Below are positions 23,135-31,864 of a stretch of DNA of 62,448 bases, one piece after another. Under the pieces are notes generated by a model, which was not told the origin of the DNA, ran no database searches, and saw only the letters and a list, made by a program, of their open reading frames with translations. Every line of letters starts with the position of its first letter. Within the stretch, counting starts at the first letter, position 1. The DNA lies in contig DHRK01000017.1 of NCBI GenBank assembly GCA_002410325.1, forward strand, positions 1 through 62,448, given 5' to 3'. A program made the position numbers and the translations under genes. Source of the stretch: Syntrophomonas sp. UBA5314 (lineage in GTDB: Bacteria > Bacillota > Syntrophomonadia > Syntrophomonadales > Syntrophomonadaceae).

Positions 23135-24484
23135 ATGCTAGATTACATACCAGAGAACCGGCGATTGTGGATTCCCGGAATCGCTGCAGTACTCGTAATG
23201 GCATTTATTTTGTTGTGGTGTTTCGCTATAAGAACTCCGGCTTACAGTGTTTACATCGATGGCAATAAAAAATTCCTGGTGAAAAACAAAAGCGAAGTAA
23301 CTCAAGCATTGGATAAAATGAAAACGGCTCAAGAAGCCATGATGCAGCAGCAGATAAACCTGGCCAACGATATTAAAATGAAACGCACCTTCGCCAAGCG
23401 CAGTGATATCGTTGCATCCCAAAATATTGATAATGCCCTGCGGCTGGCAATGAATATGAAGATAATGGCCGTCGCTGTTTCGGTTAAAGGACAGAGCGTG
23501 GCCTGGCTGGAGAATATGCAAATCGCTCAAAACCTTTTGGAAACCCTCAAAACTTCTTTTACAAAATTGGATGAGGGAGAACAATTGGTAAGCGTATCGT
23601 TTCAGGAAGATGTTCAATTGATTGAAGAAGAGGTGGGCGCAGAGCAGCTAATGACTGAAAAACAGGCCTTTGACCTGCTTACCACCGGAACCCAAACCCC
23701 GGAGAAGTATATGGTTAAGGAAGGCGATTCCCTGTGGCTGATTGCCCGGCGCAATGATATGTATGTGAAGGACATCGTTCAGGCCAACCAGATGAACAGC
23801 GATCGCTTGCAACCCGGCATGGAACTGGTACTGGTAAAATCCAAACCATACATAAGCGTGCTGGCCCAGGTAACCTGCGAGAGGGATGAAACCATTCCCT
23901 ATGATGTAAAGGTAGTTGTTGATCCGAGCGCCAGCAGCAGCGTGCGCATCAGCCAGGAGGGTGTGCCCGGACAAAAGCATGTTGTCTATACCGCAACCAA
24001 ACTGAATGGTGTTATTGATAAGAAAGTAGTATCAGACGAAAAGATTATAAAGGAAGCCGTATCCAAAGTCCTGGTAAAAGGCAGCCAGGTTCAAGTAGCC
24101 TCCCGCGGTTCAGGAGCCGTTTCTTCAACCGGCGATTTGGACTGGCCGTTGTCGGGATCGATTTCTCAGTATTTTAAAGGCGGTCACACTGGCCTAGACA
24201 TCTGTTCACCGGTGGGCAGTACGATCCGGGCCGCAGACAGCGGGTATGTTACTTTCGCCGGATACCAGGGAGGATATGGTAATTTTGTTATCATTGATCA
24301 TGGCAACGGGATAGTGACCAGATACGCCCATTGCTCTTCATTCAAAGTATCAGTAGGTCAAAACGTGTCCAAGGGTCAAGCAATTGCGGCGGTGGGCATG
24401 ACCGGACGCACTACCGGACCCCATCTGCACTTTGAAGTTTTATCGGGTGGATCCTTTGCCAATCCCATCAAATACCTTAAATAA
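23135..24484 (+). CDS. Membrane-anchored M23 endopeptidase with LysM and G5 domains
   Basis: A 449-residue cell-wall hydrolase or regulator. One membrane segment (about 15-31) anchors it, leaving the rest outside. A LysM domain (YMVKEGDSLWLIARRNDM, about 190-235) binds peptidoglycan, and a G5 domain (about 240-320) follows. The C-terminal M23 lysostaphin-like domain has HTGLDICSP (H and D zinc ligands), YAHCSS and HLHFEV, so the catalytic set is complete. This order is common in Clostridia for proteins of cell separation or spore wall remodelling. GGAGAG lies before ATG 23135. An intrinsic terminator follows. Confidence 0.92.
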   Translation: MLDYIPENRRLWIPGIAAVLVMAFILLWCFAIRTPAYSVYIDGNKKFLVKNKSEVTQALDKMKTAQEAMMQQQINLANDIKMKRTFAKRSDIVASQNIDNALRLAMNMKIMAVAVSVKGQSVAWLENMQIAQNLLETLKTSFTKLDEGEQLVSVSFQEDVQLIEEEVGAEQLMTEKQAFDLLTTGTQTPEKYMVKEGDSLWLIARRNDMYVKDIVQANQMNSDRLQPGMELVLVKSKPYISVLAQVTCERDETIPYDVKVVVDPSASSSVRISQEGVPGQKHVVYTATKLNGVIDKKVVSDEKIIKEAVSKVLVKGSQVQVASRGSGAVSSTGDLDWPLSGSISQYFKGGHTGLDICSPVGSTIRAADSGYVTFAGYQGGYGNFVIIDHGNGIVTRYAHCSSFKVSVGQNVSKGQAIAAVGMTGRTTGPHLHFEVLSGGSFANPIKYLK

Positions 24485-24495
24485 CCTGGGTCTAG

Positions 24496-24520
24496 CCCTG
24501 GCCTAGCGGTCAGGGTTTTT
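24496..24520 (+). terminator. Terminator after the M23 peptidase gene
   Basis: CCCTG (24496-24500) and CAGGG (24511-24515) form the stem, followed by TTTTT (24516-24520). Confidence 0.7.
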
Positions 24521-24547
24521 GTTTTGGTTATGAAAGGGGACCAAACT

Positions 24548-25453
24548 GTGTATGATGTAGTAATTATTGGCAGCGGGCCAGCTGGTCTGACGGCTGCGAT
24601 TTATACCGGACGCGCCAAACTCCGCACCCTGATCCTGGAAGCCGGGGTGCTGGGGGGCAATGCTGCCCTTACCGATCTTATTGACAACTATCCCGGCTTC
24701 CCTTTTGGCATTGAGGGCAGCACCTTGATGGATAACTTTTGGCGCCAGGCGGAACGCTTTGGAGCGGAGTTGCGTTGGGAGGAAGTCCGAGAGATAGAGA
24801 GCAGTAAAGGTACTATTTTGGTCAGAACCGGCGCGGCGGTTTACCAGACCAGGGCTCTGATCATTGCCTCAGGAGCCAGACGGCGGGAACTCCAGATACC
24901 CGGAGAAGCCGAATACCTGGGTAGAGGGGTATCCTATTGCGCAACTTGCGACGGGGCCTTTTTCCAGGGGGTACCGGTAGCGGTGGTAGGCGGCGGCGAT
25001 GCGGCCGTAAAAGAAGCCTTGTATTTATCGGATATTGCATCAAAAGTATACTTGATTCACCGCCGTCAAGAGTTTAGAGCTAATCCTACTTCCATGGAGA
25101 AGCTCGAAAGAAATCCCCATATTGAGATCAAAAAAGACACCGTGATTAAGAGCATTGAAGGAGGAGACCTGCTTAAGACCCTGCGCTTGAGAAATGTAAG
25201 GAGCGGGGAGGAAAACCTTTTACAGGTGGAGGGGCTGTTTGTAAGCATTGGTCTGGTACCGGCCCTGGGATTTATAGGCGGCCTTCTGGAAACCAGAGAT
25301 GGTTATATAGTAACCGGTGAGAATATGCAGACATCAGTTCCCGGCATTTTTGCCGCGGGCGATATTCGATCAAAGATGGCCCGTCAGGTGGCTACTGCAG
25401 TAGGAGACGGCGCCCTGGCAGGAATCGCTGTAACTGAGTATTTGAAGGAATAG
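24548..25453 (+). CDS. trxB: Thioredoxin reductase-like flavoprotein
   Basis: A 301-residue low-molecular-weight thioredoxin reductase family protein. The FAD site is VVIIGSGPAGLTAAIY, the redox-active disulfide is CATCDGAF, the NAD(P)H site is VAVVGGGDAAVKEAL and the C-terminal FAD motif is GIFAAGDIRS. The GTG at 24548 is preferred because AAAGGGG (24533-24539) sits 8 bases upstream and the protein then starts MYDVVIIGSG; ATG 24530 precedes this site. It reduces thioredoxin or a related disulfide carrier. Genes for methionine sulfoxide reductase and a thioredoxin-like selenoprotein lie about 5 kb downstream. Confidence 0.9.
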   Translation: MYDVVIIGSGPAGLTAAIYTGRAKLRTLILEAGVLGGNAALTDLIDNYPGFPFGIEGSTLMDNFWRQAERFGAELRWEEVREIESSKGTILVRTGAAVYQTRALIIASGARRRELQIPGEAEYLGRGVSYCATCDGAFFQGVPVAVVGGGDAAVKEALYLSDIASKVYLIHRRQEFRANPTSMEKLERNPHIEIKKDTVIKSIEGGDLLKTLRLRNVRSGEENLLQVEGLFVSIGLVPALGFIGGLLETRDGYIVTGENMQTSVPGIFAAGDIRSKMARQVATAVGDGALAGIAVTEYLKE

Positions 25454-25523
25454 AGCCACTATTTGCTTTCCCCTTTGCCCGGCCGGGCATTGTATAATGG
25501 GCATGCAGAGGGGAGAGAAAAAC

Positions 25524-26351
25524 ATGTTGGGGATAAAATATGAAGCCTCGCTTAGGGGCGGCATTATAATATTACTGCTGGTCTTTTTAATAAGCCTGCT
25601 TCTGACCAGGAACATAAACCTGGTGATGCGCGCCATGGTGCAGCAGGAAACTCGTTGGAGGACGGCTAATTTTAGAGAAGAACAGAGCCAGCATTTTATC
25701 ATTAAATATACAGCGGAGGATGAAGATCAGATTTCCTTGATCGAAGGGGCGGCCGAGAAGGCCTATAAGGAAGTTACGGATGTCTTTGGCAGACATCCGG
25801 AAGCCCCGGTTACCCTGGTGGTTTATCCTGATGAAGCCAGCCTGGCCCGCAGCTTTGGCTGGGATAAGAATGAACAGGCCATGGGCGTGTACTGGGGGGG
25901 CACTATAAGAATCCTGTCGCCCCGCGCGTATATTAAAGGGGATAAAGTCGAAGAAACATTCTACCGCGAAGGACCGATGGTTCATGAGTTTACTCATTTA
26001 ATGGTCGACGAAGTCAGCAAGGGCAATTATAATCGTTGGTGGACAGAGGGCGTTGCCCAGTACGTGGAAAAGCAGGTAACCGGTTTTGAACTGGAAGGAC
26101 CGGCTTCCCCGTCTAGCTATTATGACCTCGGTACTCTGGAAAAGAAATTTGACAGTCTTGATCAGAAGACAGCTTATTGGGAGTCTCTACAGCTTGTGGA
26201 AATGATAGCCCAGCAGTATGGGGAGGAGAAAGTCTACGATGTCCTAACCGCTCTGGGTCGGGGAATGAATATCCAACAGGCTTTGGAAGCTTCACTGGGT
26301 ATCAGTTATACCGCATTTGAGAACCAGCTTTATCAGAGATTGCTGGGATAA
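25524..26351 (+). CDS. Membrane-anchored HEFTH metallopeptidase (peptidase MA-like)
   Basis: A 275-residue protein with one N-terminal membrane segment (about 13-28) and an extracellular gluzincin-like domain. The zinc motif is HEFTH (H154, E155, H158), and RWWTEGVAQYVE supplies the third ligand E175. This matches the peptidase MA-like/M48-like small family common in Firmicutes. Start ATG 25524 follows GAGGGGAGA; a TATAAT box at 25493-25498 suggests a local promoter. The natural substrate is unknown. It is followed 19 bases later by murA, so co-expression is likely. Confidence 0.82.
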   Translation: MLGIKYEASLRGGIIILLLVFLISLLLTRNINLVMRAMVQQETRWRTANFREEQSQHFIIKYTAEDEDQISLIEGAAEKAYKEVTDVFGRHPEAPVTLVVYPDEASLARSFGWDKNEQAMGVYWGGTIRILSPRAYIKGDKVEETFYREGPMVHEFTHLMVDEVSKGNYNRWWTEGVAQYVEKQVTGFELEGPASPSSYYDLGTLEKKFDSLDQKTAYWESLQLVEMIAQQYGEEKVYDVLTALGRGMNIQQALEASLGISYTAFENQLYQRLLG

Positions 26352-26370
26352 TGGGTGAGAGGTGTAAGTT

Positions 26371-27621
26371 TTGAAAGATACACTGTGCATCGAAGGTGGA
26401 CACCCACTTAACGGCCGGGTGAAAATAAGCGGAGCCAAGAACGCAGGTTTAGTCTTGATGGTGGCGTCCATAATGGCGGAGGGAGAGACTATTTTAGACA
26501 ATCTCCCCCGCATCAGGGATGTCGAAGTCATGATCGAAATAATGAATGACCTTGGAGTAAATACCAGATGGAATGACGACAACAGCTTATCGATTTGCCC
26601 TCCTTCGGGGCCTATTAAAATTCAGACTTCTTATGAGTTGTCCAAACAGCTGCGTGCGTCCAACCTGTTTCTGGGCGGCATCCTGGGCCGGGAAGGGGAA
26701 GCGGTTGTGTCTATGCCGGGAGGTTGTGATATCGGATCGCGACCCATGGATTTGCACATTAAAGGCCTACAGGCGATGGGCACTCACTTTGATATTGAAC
26801 ACGGTTTTATTTACGCCAAAGCCAATAAATCCCGGGGAGCCAGAGTTTACCTGGACTTCCCCAGTGTTGGGGCAACCGAGAACATCATGATGATGGCCGC
26901 CCGTACTCCAGGAACGACCCTGATCGAGAATGCCGCCAAGGAGCCGGAGATTGTTGATCTGGCTAATTTTTTGAATACCATGGGAGGCAGGGTTCGCGGC
27001 GGCGGCACTGACCTGATAAAAATAGAAGGGGTAAACCGGCTCCATGCCGGGCGTTATGCTATAATTCCGGATCGTATTGAAGCCGGGACTTTTATGGTGG
27101 CAGCGGTTATATCCAAAGGGGACCTGGTTATTGACAACATCATTCCCACTCACCTCTATCCCATTATTGCCAAGCTTCAGGAGACCGGTGCCCGGCTGGA
27201 TGAAATGGATGGGGGGATAAGGGTAAGGGCCGGAGAATGCATACTTCCAGTCGATATAAAAACCCTGCCTTATCCGGGCTTCCCTACGGACATGCAGTCC
27301 CAGATGATGGCCCTGTTGGCCCTGGCCCGGGGGTCAAGTGTAATTGTGGAAAACGTTTTTGAAAATCGCTTCCAGATTGTCGATGAATTAAAGCGAATGG
27401 GCGCTCATATTAAGGTGGAAGGCCACACCGCGGTAGTGCAGGGGGTAAGAAACCTATTTGGAGCGCGGGTCAAAGCCACCGATTTGAGAGCCGGGGCTTC
27501 ACTGGTTCTGGCCGGGCTGGCCGCCCAGGGAACCACCGAAATAGAAAAAGCCCAGCACATCTTCCGCGGGTATGAAAATATCGTAGAGAAATTACGCGAC
27601 CTGGGAGCCAACGTAGAATAA
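26371..27621 (+). CDS. murA: UDP-N-acetylglucosamine 1-carboxyvinyltransferase
   Basis: A 416-residue MurA that transfers enolpyruvate from PEP to UDP-GlcNAc, the first committed step of peptidoglycan synthesis. ISGAKNAGLVLMVASIMA is the N-terminal signature with the substrate lysine K23. The catalytic cysteine C119 lies in SMPGGCDIGSRPMDL, so the protein should be fosfomycin-sensitive. FPTDMQSQMMALLALA and the C-terminal LRAGASLVLAGLAA are also typical. The start is TTG 26371 with a GAGAGGTG site. Length matches the family. Confidence 0.95.
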   Translation: MKDTLCIEGGHPLNGRVKISGAKNAGLVLMVASIMAEGETILDNLPRIRDVEVMIEIMNDLGVNTRWNDDNSLSICPPSGPIKIQTSYELSKQLRASNLFLGGILGREGEAVVSMPGGCDIGSRPMDLHIKGLQAMGTHFDIEHGFIYAKANKSRGARVYLDFPSVGATENIMMMAARTPGTTLIENAAKEPEIVDLANFLNTMGGRVRGGGTDLIKIEGVNRLHAGRYAIIPDRIEAGTFMVAAVISKGDLVIDNIIPTHLYPIIAKLQETGARLDEMDGGIRVRAGECILPVDIKTLPYPGFPTDMQSQMMALLALARGSSVIVENVFENRFQIVDELKRMGAHIKVEGHTAVVQGVRNLFGARVKATDLRAGASLVLAGLAAQGTTEIEKAQHIFRGYENIVEKLRDLGANVE

Positions 27622-27677
27622 TCCCGTCCAACTATAATCAATGCAATATATAAGGAAGTCTTTGGTCGACGCTCTGT

Positions 27678-27799
27678 CAGAGCGAGCTACAAAAGTGAAG
27701 AGCAAGGCGCGAATTAGGCCCGCGATTGAGGCGTACCGAAGTACGTTGATTGAGCGGGCCTATTGAGTAACGCAGCTATTCGCTTTTGTAGGCGCTCTG
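27678..27799. repeat. Palindromic intergenic repeat, copy 1
   Basis: A 122-base nested palindrome. The outer arms start CAGAGCG, AGCTACAAAAGTGAA and end TTCGCTTTTGTAG, GCGCTCTG. The inner arms AGGCCCGC and GCGGGCCT enclose GCGTACCGAAGTACGT. Its reverse complement shares CAACGTACTT-GTACGCCTC and CGCGCCTTGCTCTTCACTT with a second copy at 33633-33805. No open frame is present, so it is a non-coding dispersed repeat or MITE-like element. Confidence 0.75.
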
Positions 27800-27924
27800 G
27801 GGGTGGAAGTTTTTACTGCCGCCCCTAAATTTTGCTATCGGGCAGGAAGCTTGAAGACATACAAAGAAATATAATCTTAATATTGAATGAGCCCGCAGGA
27901 ATTGGAGCAAAAAGGAGTAGGCCT

Positions 27925-28404
27925 TTGATCTATCGCATTATTAGCGTGGGCAAGCTTAGAGAACCTTTTTATCAACAGGGCAGCAAGGAGTATCTTAAAC
28001 GCCTAACTGCTTACAACCGTACGGAATTGCTGGATGGGTTGGAGGAAAAGCTCAATCCCAAAGCGGGGGAAAAGGAAATAGAAAAGGTCCTTGATAGAGA
28101 AGCCGATCGCATTCTAGCTTTGCTTAACCGGGACGATTATCTGGTCCTGTTGGATGTCGAGGGACAGGAAGTCGACTCGCCGGTACTGGCTCGCTATATT
28201 AATGACTGGAACCATTCCCCATATAAAAGAATCAATTTCCTGGTAGGCTCTGCCTACGGGGTGGCCGGCCGGGTCAAAGCACGGGCAGATATTTCCCTTT
28301 CCTTGTCGCGCTTGACTCTCCCTCACCAAATGGCGGTGCTGGTATTAACCGAGCAGCTTTACCGGGGCTATAAGATTTTGAAGAACGAACCCTACCATCA
28401 TTAA
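27925..28404 (+). CDS. rlmH: 23S rRNA (pseudouridine1915-N3)-methyltransferase
   Basis: A 159-residue SPOUT-class methyltransferase, exactly the usual RlmH length, that methylates pseudouridine 1915 in helix 69 of 23S rRNA using SAM. YLVLLDVEGQEVDSP, INFLVGSAYGVAGRV and the C-terminal LTEQLYRGYKILKNEPYHH are signature segments; the deep trefoil knot lies in the C-terminal part. The TTG at 27925 is chosen because AAAAAGGAG sits 7 bases upstream and the protein then starts IYRIISVGKL like its relatives; earlier in-frame codons lie in the repeat-bearing intergenic region. Confidence 0.95.
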   Translation: MIYRIISVGKLREPFYQQGSKEYLKRLTAYNRTELLDGLEEKLNPKAGEKEIEKVLDREADRILALLNRDDYLVLLDVEGQEVDSPVLARYINDWNHSPYKRINFLVGSAYGVAGRVKARADISLSLSRLTLPHQMAVLVLTEQLYRGYKILKNEPYHH

Positions 28405-28474
28405 AGGACACGAACAGGAGGAATAGAAAGGTACTTGTCGAATGCATAGCGAAGCAGGAGGAGGAATGAAAGTT

Positions 28475-29956
28475 ATGGCAAGTATAGCGATTGTTGGCGG
28501 GGGTAAAGGCGGAAGCACCATATTGGGCGCTTTTCACGGAATTGATGAATTTAAGGTACTGGGCCTGTGTGACGTAAACCAGGATGCACCTGGAATGAAG
28601 CTGGCCCGGGAACTGCAGGTACCTACTTTTCAAGATCTGGAAAAGCTTCTTAACCAGCCGGGGTTGGAGCTGATTATCGAGGCCACCGGAAGCGAGAAGG
28701 TCAGGGAGCAGGTGGTAAAACTCAAACCCCCAAGCAGCACCCTGATCGATTCACATATTGCCAATGTAATGATGACTTTTGTTGAAGGCCATGAGCGGGT
28801 GTTAAAAAAGGCCCGCAGCAAAAAAGAAGCCTTTAGAACATCGGCCCCTTTCTTAACCAAGACCTATGGAAAAGATGGTGTAATCTATTTTACAACCGAC
28901 ACTCAGAAGTATGATTTTGTAGACAACCACAATTTCAGCCTGGCGGGAATAGCCATGGGAGAACCGCTGGTTCAAGGGGGAAGAATACAGACCTGCATCC
29001 AGACCCGCCAGCCGGTTTCCGAAACCATACCCAAGTATGTCTACGGCACCACTCTAAATATTTGGGTGGTACCGATTTTCGAAGATGACGATGACCGCCT
29101 GCCGGTGGTGGGAACCTACGGGGTTTTTGCTCCCCGCCTTCATCCTATCATCAAGGCATTCGATATTTTTGCTCCCATCATTATCGACTCGCAGCCAGCC
29201 GGAGCCTGGGTGGGGGCCAGCGATCTGGAGAAATGCGTTGCTGCTTTGAATTCGGACAACTTCAAGGTTGACATCAAGATCGGCGATCCGGTTCAAGGCG
29301 TTAAGACGGCTATGACCACCATCGAGCAAAAACGGCGGGTTCAGATCGATCTTAGCACCAATAAGCTCGGCAATATAAGAATGATAAGCATTCCCCTCTT
29401 CGATGAAGAAACCGGTGATATAGAAGGAACCTTCGGTATTACCATACCCCGCAACCTGGCCCGTGACTTGCTGGATATGGCCAACAAGTTAAATGCCAGC
29501 ACCTCTGAAGTGGCCAGTGTCATGCAGGAGATCGCCTCAGCGGCCGGCGAAATTACTATTACCGAAGGAAAATTGGCCGATCTGATCGGTGCCGTCCGGG
29601 AAAACGCCGCCAGTATAAGTGAAATCGTCGGTTTTACCAAGAGCGTGGCCGACCAGACCAAGATGCTGGGCTTGAATGCGGCTATCGAAGCGGCCCGGGC
29701 CGGTGAACACGGGCGCGGTTTTGGAGTAGTGGCCGAGGAAATCCGCAAATTATCCGATGAGTCCAAACAGACCGCTGACGAGATCGGGAAATTGATCAAA
29801 GAGATCGATGCAACCGTACATGGAGCGGTACAGGCTTCGGAAAATACCGTAAAACAGAGCCAGGAGCAGGCGGCGGCAACCCAGGAAGTTACCGCCTCGG
29901 TTATGGAAATGGCCCAGATGGCGGAACGTCTTATCCATATGGCCAAGAGCCTGTAG
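28475..29956 (+). CDS. Soluble chemotaxis-type transducer with N-terminal Rossmann domain
   Basis: A 493-residue fusion. Residues 1-115 look like an NAD(P)-binding Rossmann domain (ASIAIVGGGKGGSTILGAF, then VLGLCDVNQDAPG and IIEATGSEKV). Residues about 115-340 contain two PAS-like halves (for example VVPIFEDDDDRLPVVGTYG and ISIPLFDEETGDIEGTFG). The C-terminus is a methyl-accepting chemotaxis signalling domain with the hairpin KMLGLNAAIEAARAGEHGRG and VVAEEIRKLSDESKQTA. No membrane segment is seen, so it is cytoplasmic. ATG 28475 is best spaced from AGGAGGAGG (28456-28464); ATG 28466 is possible. It may sense a nucleotide or redox state and signal through CheA/CheW; no che genes are nearby. 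Confidence 0.85.
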   Translation: MASIAIVGGGKGGSTILGAFHGIDEFKVLGLCDVNQDAPGMKLARELQVPTFQDLEKLLNQPGLELIIEATGSEKVREQVVKLKPPSSTLIDSHIANVMMTFVEGHERVLKKARSKKEAFRTSAPFLTKTYGKDGVIYFTTDTQKYDFVDNHNFSLAGIAMGEPLVQGGRIQTCIQTRQPVSETIPKYVYGTTLNIWVVPIFEDDDDRLPVVGTYGVFAPRLHPIIKAFDIFAPIIIDSQPAGAWVGASDLEKCVAALNSDNFKVDIKIGDPVQGVKTAMTTIEQKRRVQIDLSTNKLGNIRMISIPLFDEETGDIEGTFGITIPRNLARDLLDMANKLNASTSEVASVMQEIASAAGEITITEGKLADLIGAVRENAASISEIVGFTKSVADQTKMLGLNAAIEAARAGEHGRGFGVVAEEIRKLSDESKQTADEIGKLIKEIDATVHGAVQASENTVKQSQEQAAATQEVTASVMEMAQMAERLIHMAKSL

Positions 29957-29999
29957 AATCGCCGTTTTCAAAAGAGTAACACGTATAATTAACAACCGG

Positions 30000-30030
30000 G
30001 GACGCTGCTTGATTGAGGAGCGTCCTTCAA
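30000..30030 (+). terminator. Possible terminator after the transducer gene
   Basis: GGACGCT (30000-30006) pairs with AGCGTCC (30019-30025), followed by a weak T-rich tract. The stem is good but the tail is poor. Confidence 0.4.
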
Positions 30031-30105
30031 CTTATGTATAAATCTATAGGATTTGCCTATCTTATTAAAAATTGCCCGTGACGGGCGGCATGCGGGGGGA
30101 TTCAT

Positions 30106-31065
30106 ATGGGTTCTGATAAATTGCAGAAGGCGACCTTGGCGGGAGGATGCTTTTGGTGTATGGTGGGGCCGTTTGAGAACCTGACCGGGGTTTTAAAAGT
30201 TGTTTCCGGTTATACCGGGGGGAGCAGAGAGAACCCGAGCTATCAGGATGTATGCAGCGGCCATACCGGACATGCTGAAGCCATTCAGATTACCTACGAT
30301 CCGGATTTGATTTCCTACCGCCGCCTGCTGGAGACTTTCTGGCAGCAGATCGATCCTACCGATCCGGGTGGGCAATTCTATGATCGTGGGGATTCTTATC
30401 GTACGGCTATTTTTTATCACAATGAAGAACAGCGGCGGGAAGCGGAAAAGTCAAAGAAGGAATTGGAGGAGAGCGGCATTTTCGATCGGCCGATTGCCAC
30501 CCGGATAGTACCGGCCGGGCCTTTCTATGAGGCGGAAGAAGGGCACCAGGAGTACCATAAAAAGAACGCCATGCATTATTCTATGTACAGAGAGGCTTCA
30601 GGAAGGGACCGGTTTATAAGAGAACATTGGAAGGGAAGAAAGTTTCCCAGTGAAACGCTGCAGAGGCTCACTCCCATTCAGTATGAAGTTACCCAGAGGC
30701 AGGGCACCGAGCCGCCTTTTAACAACCCTTATTGGGACAATCAACGGGAAGGTATCTATATTGATATCGTCTCCGGGGTCCCGCTGTTTTCATCCCGGGA
30801 TAAATTCGATTCCGGTTGCGGGTGGCCCAGTTTTACCCGCCCTATGGCCGGGCAGGAAGTGGTCGAAAAGGTCGACTACAGTCATGGCATGGTAAGGACG
30901 GAAGTGCGCAGCCGTGAGGCCGATTCCCATCTGGGCCATGTCTTCAACGACGGGCCGAAGCCGTCTGGCATGAGATACTGCATAAATTCCGCAGCGCTGC
31001 GTTTCATTCCCAAAGAAGATTTGGAAAGGGAAGGGTATGGTGAGTACCGGTATTTGTTTGAGTGA
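30106..31065 (+). CDS. msrAB: Bifunctional methionine sulfoxide reductase MsrA-MsrB
   Basis: A 319-residue fusion that reduces both diastereomers of methionine sulfoxide. The MsrA domain (about 7-165) has GGCFWCMVGPFE with catalytic C15, and YHNEEQRREAE and GHQEYHKK further on. The MsrB domain (about 175-319) has FDSGCGWPSFTRPM, HLGHVFNDGPKPSG and MRYCINSAALRF with catalytic C292. The CxxC zinc pairs of many MsrB proteins are not seen. No signal peptide is present, so it acts in the cytoplasm. ATG 30106 follows a GCGGGGGGA site. A thioredoxin-like protein with an in-frame TGA is encoded next. Confidence 0.95.
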   Translation: MGSDKLQKATLAGGCFWCMVGPFENLTGVLKVVSGYTGGSRENPSYQDVCSGHTGHAEAIQITYDPDLISYRRLLETFWQQIDPTDPGGQFYDRGDSYRTAIFYHNEEQRREAEKSKKELEESGIFDRPIATRIVPAGPFYEAEEGHQEYHKKNAMHYSMYREASGRDRFIREHWKGRKFPSETLQRLTPIQYEVTQRQGTEPPFNNPYWDNQREGIYIDIVSGVPLFSSRDKFDSGCGWPSFTRPMAGQEVVEKVDYSHGMVRTEVRSREADSHLGHVFNDGPKPSGMRYCINSAALRFIPKEDLEREGYGEYRYLFE

Positions 31066-31128
31066 TGCCAGGTGCCAAATGATGTCCGGGCTTTTTCTAG
31101 TCAATTTTTGTATACACAATGCGGCTAT

Positions 31129-31169
31129 GGCGGGAAAAAGGCAAGATCCCGCCAATTGCATGGTATAAT
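31129..31169 (+). promoter_or_regulatory. Hairpin and -10 box upstream of the TGA-containing gene
   Basis: GGCGGGA (31129-31135) and TCCCGCC (31147-31153) form a perfect 7-bp stem. TATAAT follows at 31164-31169, but no good -35 box is seen at the usual distance. The inverted repeat may be an operator. Confidence 0.35.
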
Positions 31170-31225
31170 TGAGCCAGCCTGAATGGCTGATTTCTCGAAA
31201 TAGGAGCAAACCGGGAGGGATTAAG

Positions 31226-31759
31226 GTGCGACAGGTGACAAGATGGATAGTTCTATTCTGTCTGCTGGCTGCCGCCAGCATATCGGGGGGATGTATCTCC
31301 CAGATAAAACCCGAAGTACTTACACCGGCGAAAGACCAGGCCGGTGCCAATGATAGATCTTTTGTTCTTTCCGACCTTTCAGGAAAAGAGGTCAAATTTC
31401 CCGAGGATTTCTCAGGCCAAAAGGTCCTGGTGGTGTTCTTTTCCACCGGATGACCGGCATGTGTTCAGGAGGTGCTGCAGTTGCAGCCTTATATCAGCGA
31501 TTGGCAGCAGAAGTATAATTTTGCATTGGTGATCGTGAGCAGTGATCGCCAAGAAGAGATGAGCAAATTTGTCAGCAAGAATCATATAGCCGGGCAAGTA
31601 CTCCTCGATAGTCAGGGGAGCGTTTCCCAGAAATATAAAATTCGGACTATTCCAAGCGCTTTCATGTTTGAAGGAAAGGGACAACTGCAAGAATCTTTCG
31701 TCGGCTGGCGGGGAAGCAGCAGCATTAAACAGATAGAGGCCCGACTGCAGAACATGTGA
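31226..31759 (+). CDS. Thioredoxin-fold lipoprotein with probable selenocysteine (UxxC)
   Basis: I read one gene through an in-frame TGA at 31451-31453, giving 177 residues with Sec at position 76. Upstream, GTG 31226 follows GGGAGGGA; the protein begins with a lipoprotein signal (WIVLFCLLAAASISGG, then C23). The thioredoxin/TlpA-like fold continues in the same frame on both sides of the TGA: KVLVVFFSTG-U-PACVQEV, then VIVSSDRQEEM, KIRTIPSAFMFEGKG and SFVGWRGSS. The TGA is exactly where the family has the first cysteine of CPxC, with C79 retained. A 5-bp stem at 31455-31459/31473-31477 lies downstream but is not a convincing SECIS. A nonsense mutation is the alternative. Confidence 0.8.
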
Positions 31760-31864
31760 TAAAAAGAACAATAAACCCCGGGCCTTATATGAGGAAATAA
31801 TTATAATTTTGCCGGATAACTGCTAAACTATTTAGCAGAGCTATCCTAAGGAGGAAAATCATTC

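Noticed and set aside
31226..31453. Truncated 75-residue lipoprotein ended by a nonsense codon
   Set aside because: Possible, but the TGA falls exactly at a redox cysteine and the downstream frame is intact, so Sec read-through is preferred. The nonsense alternative remains the stated risk.
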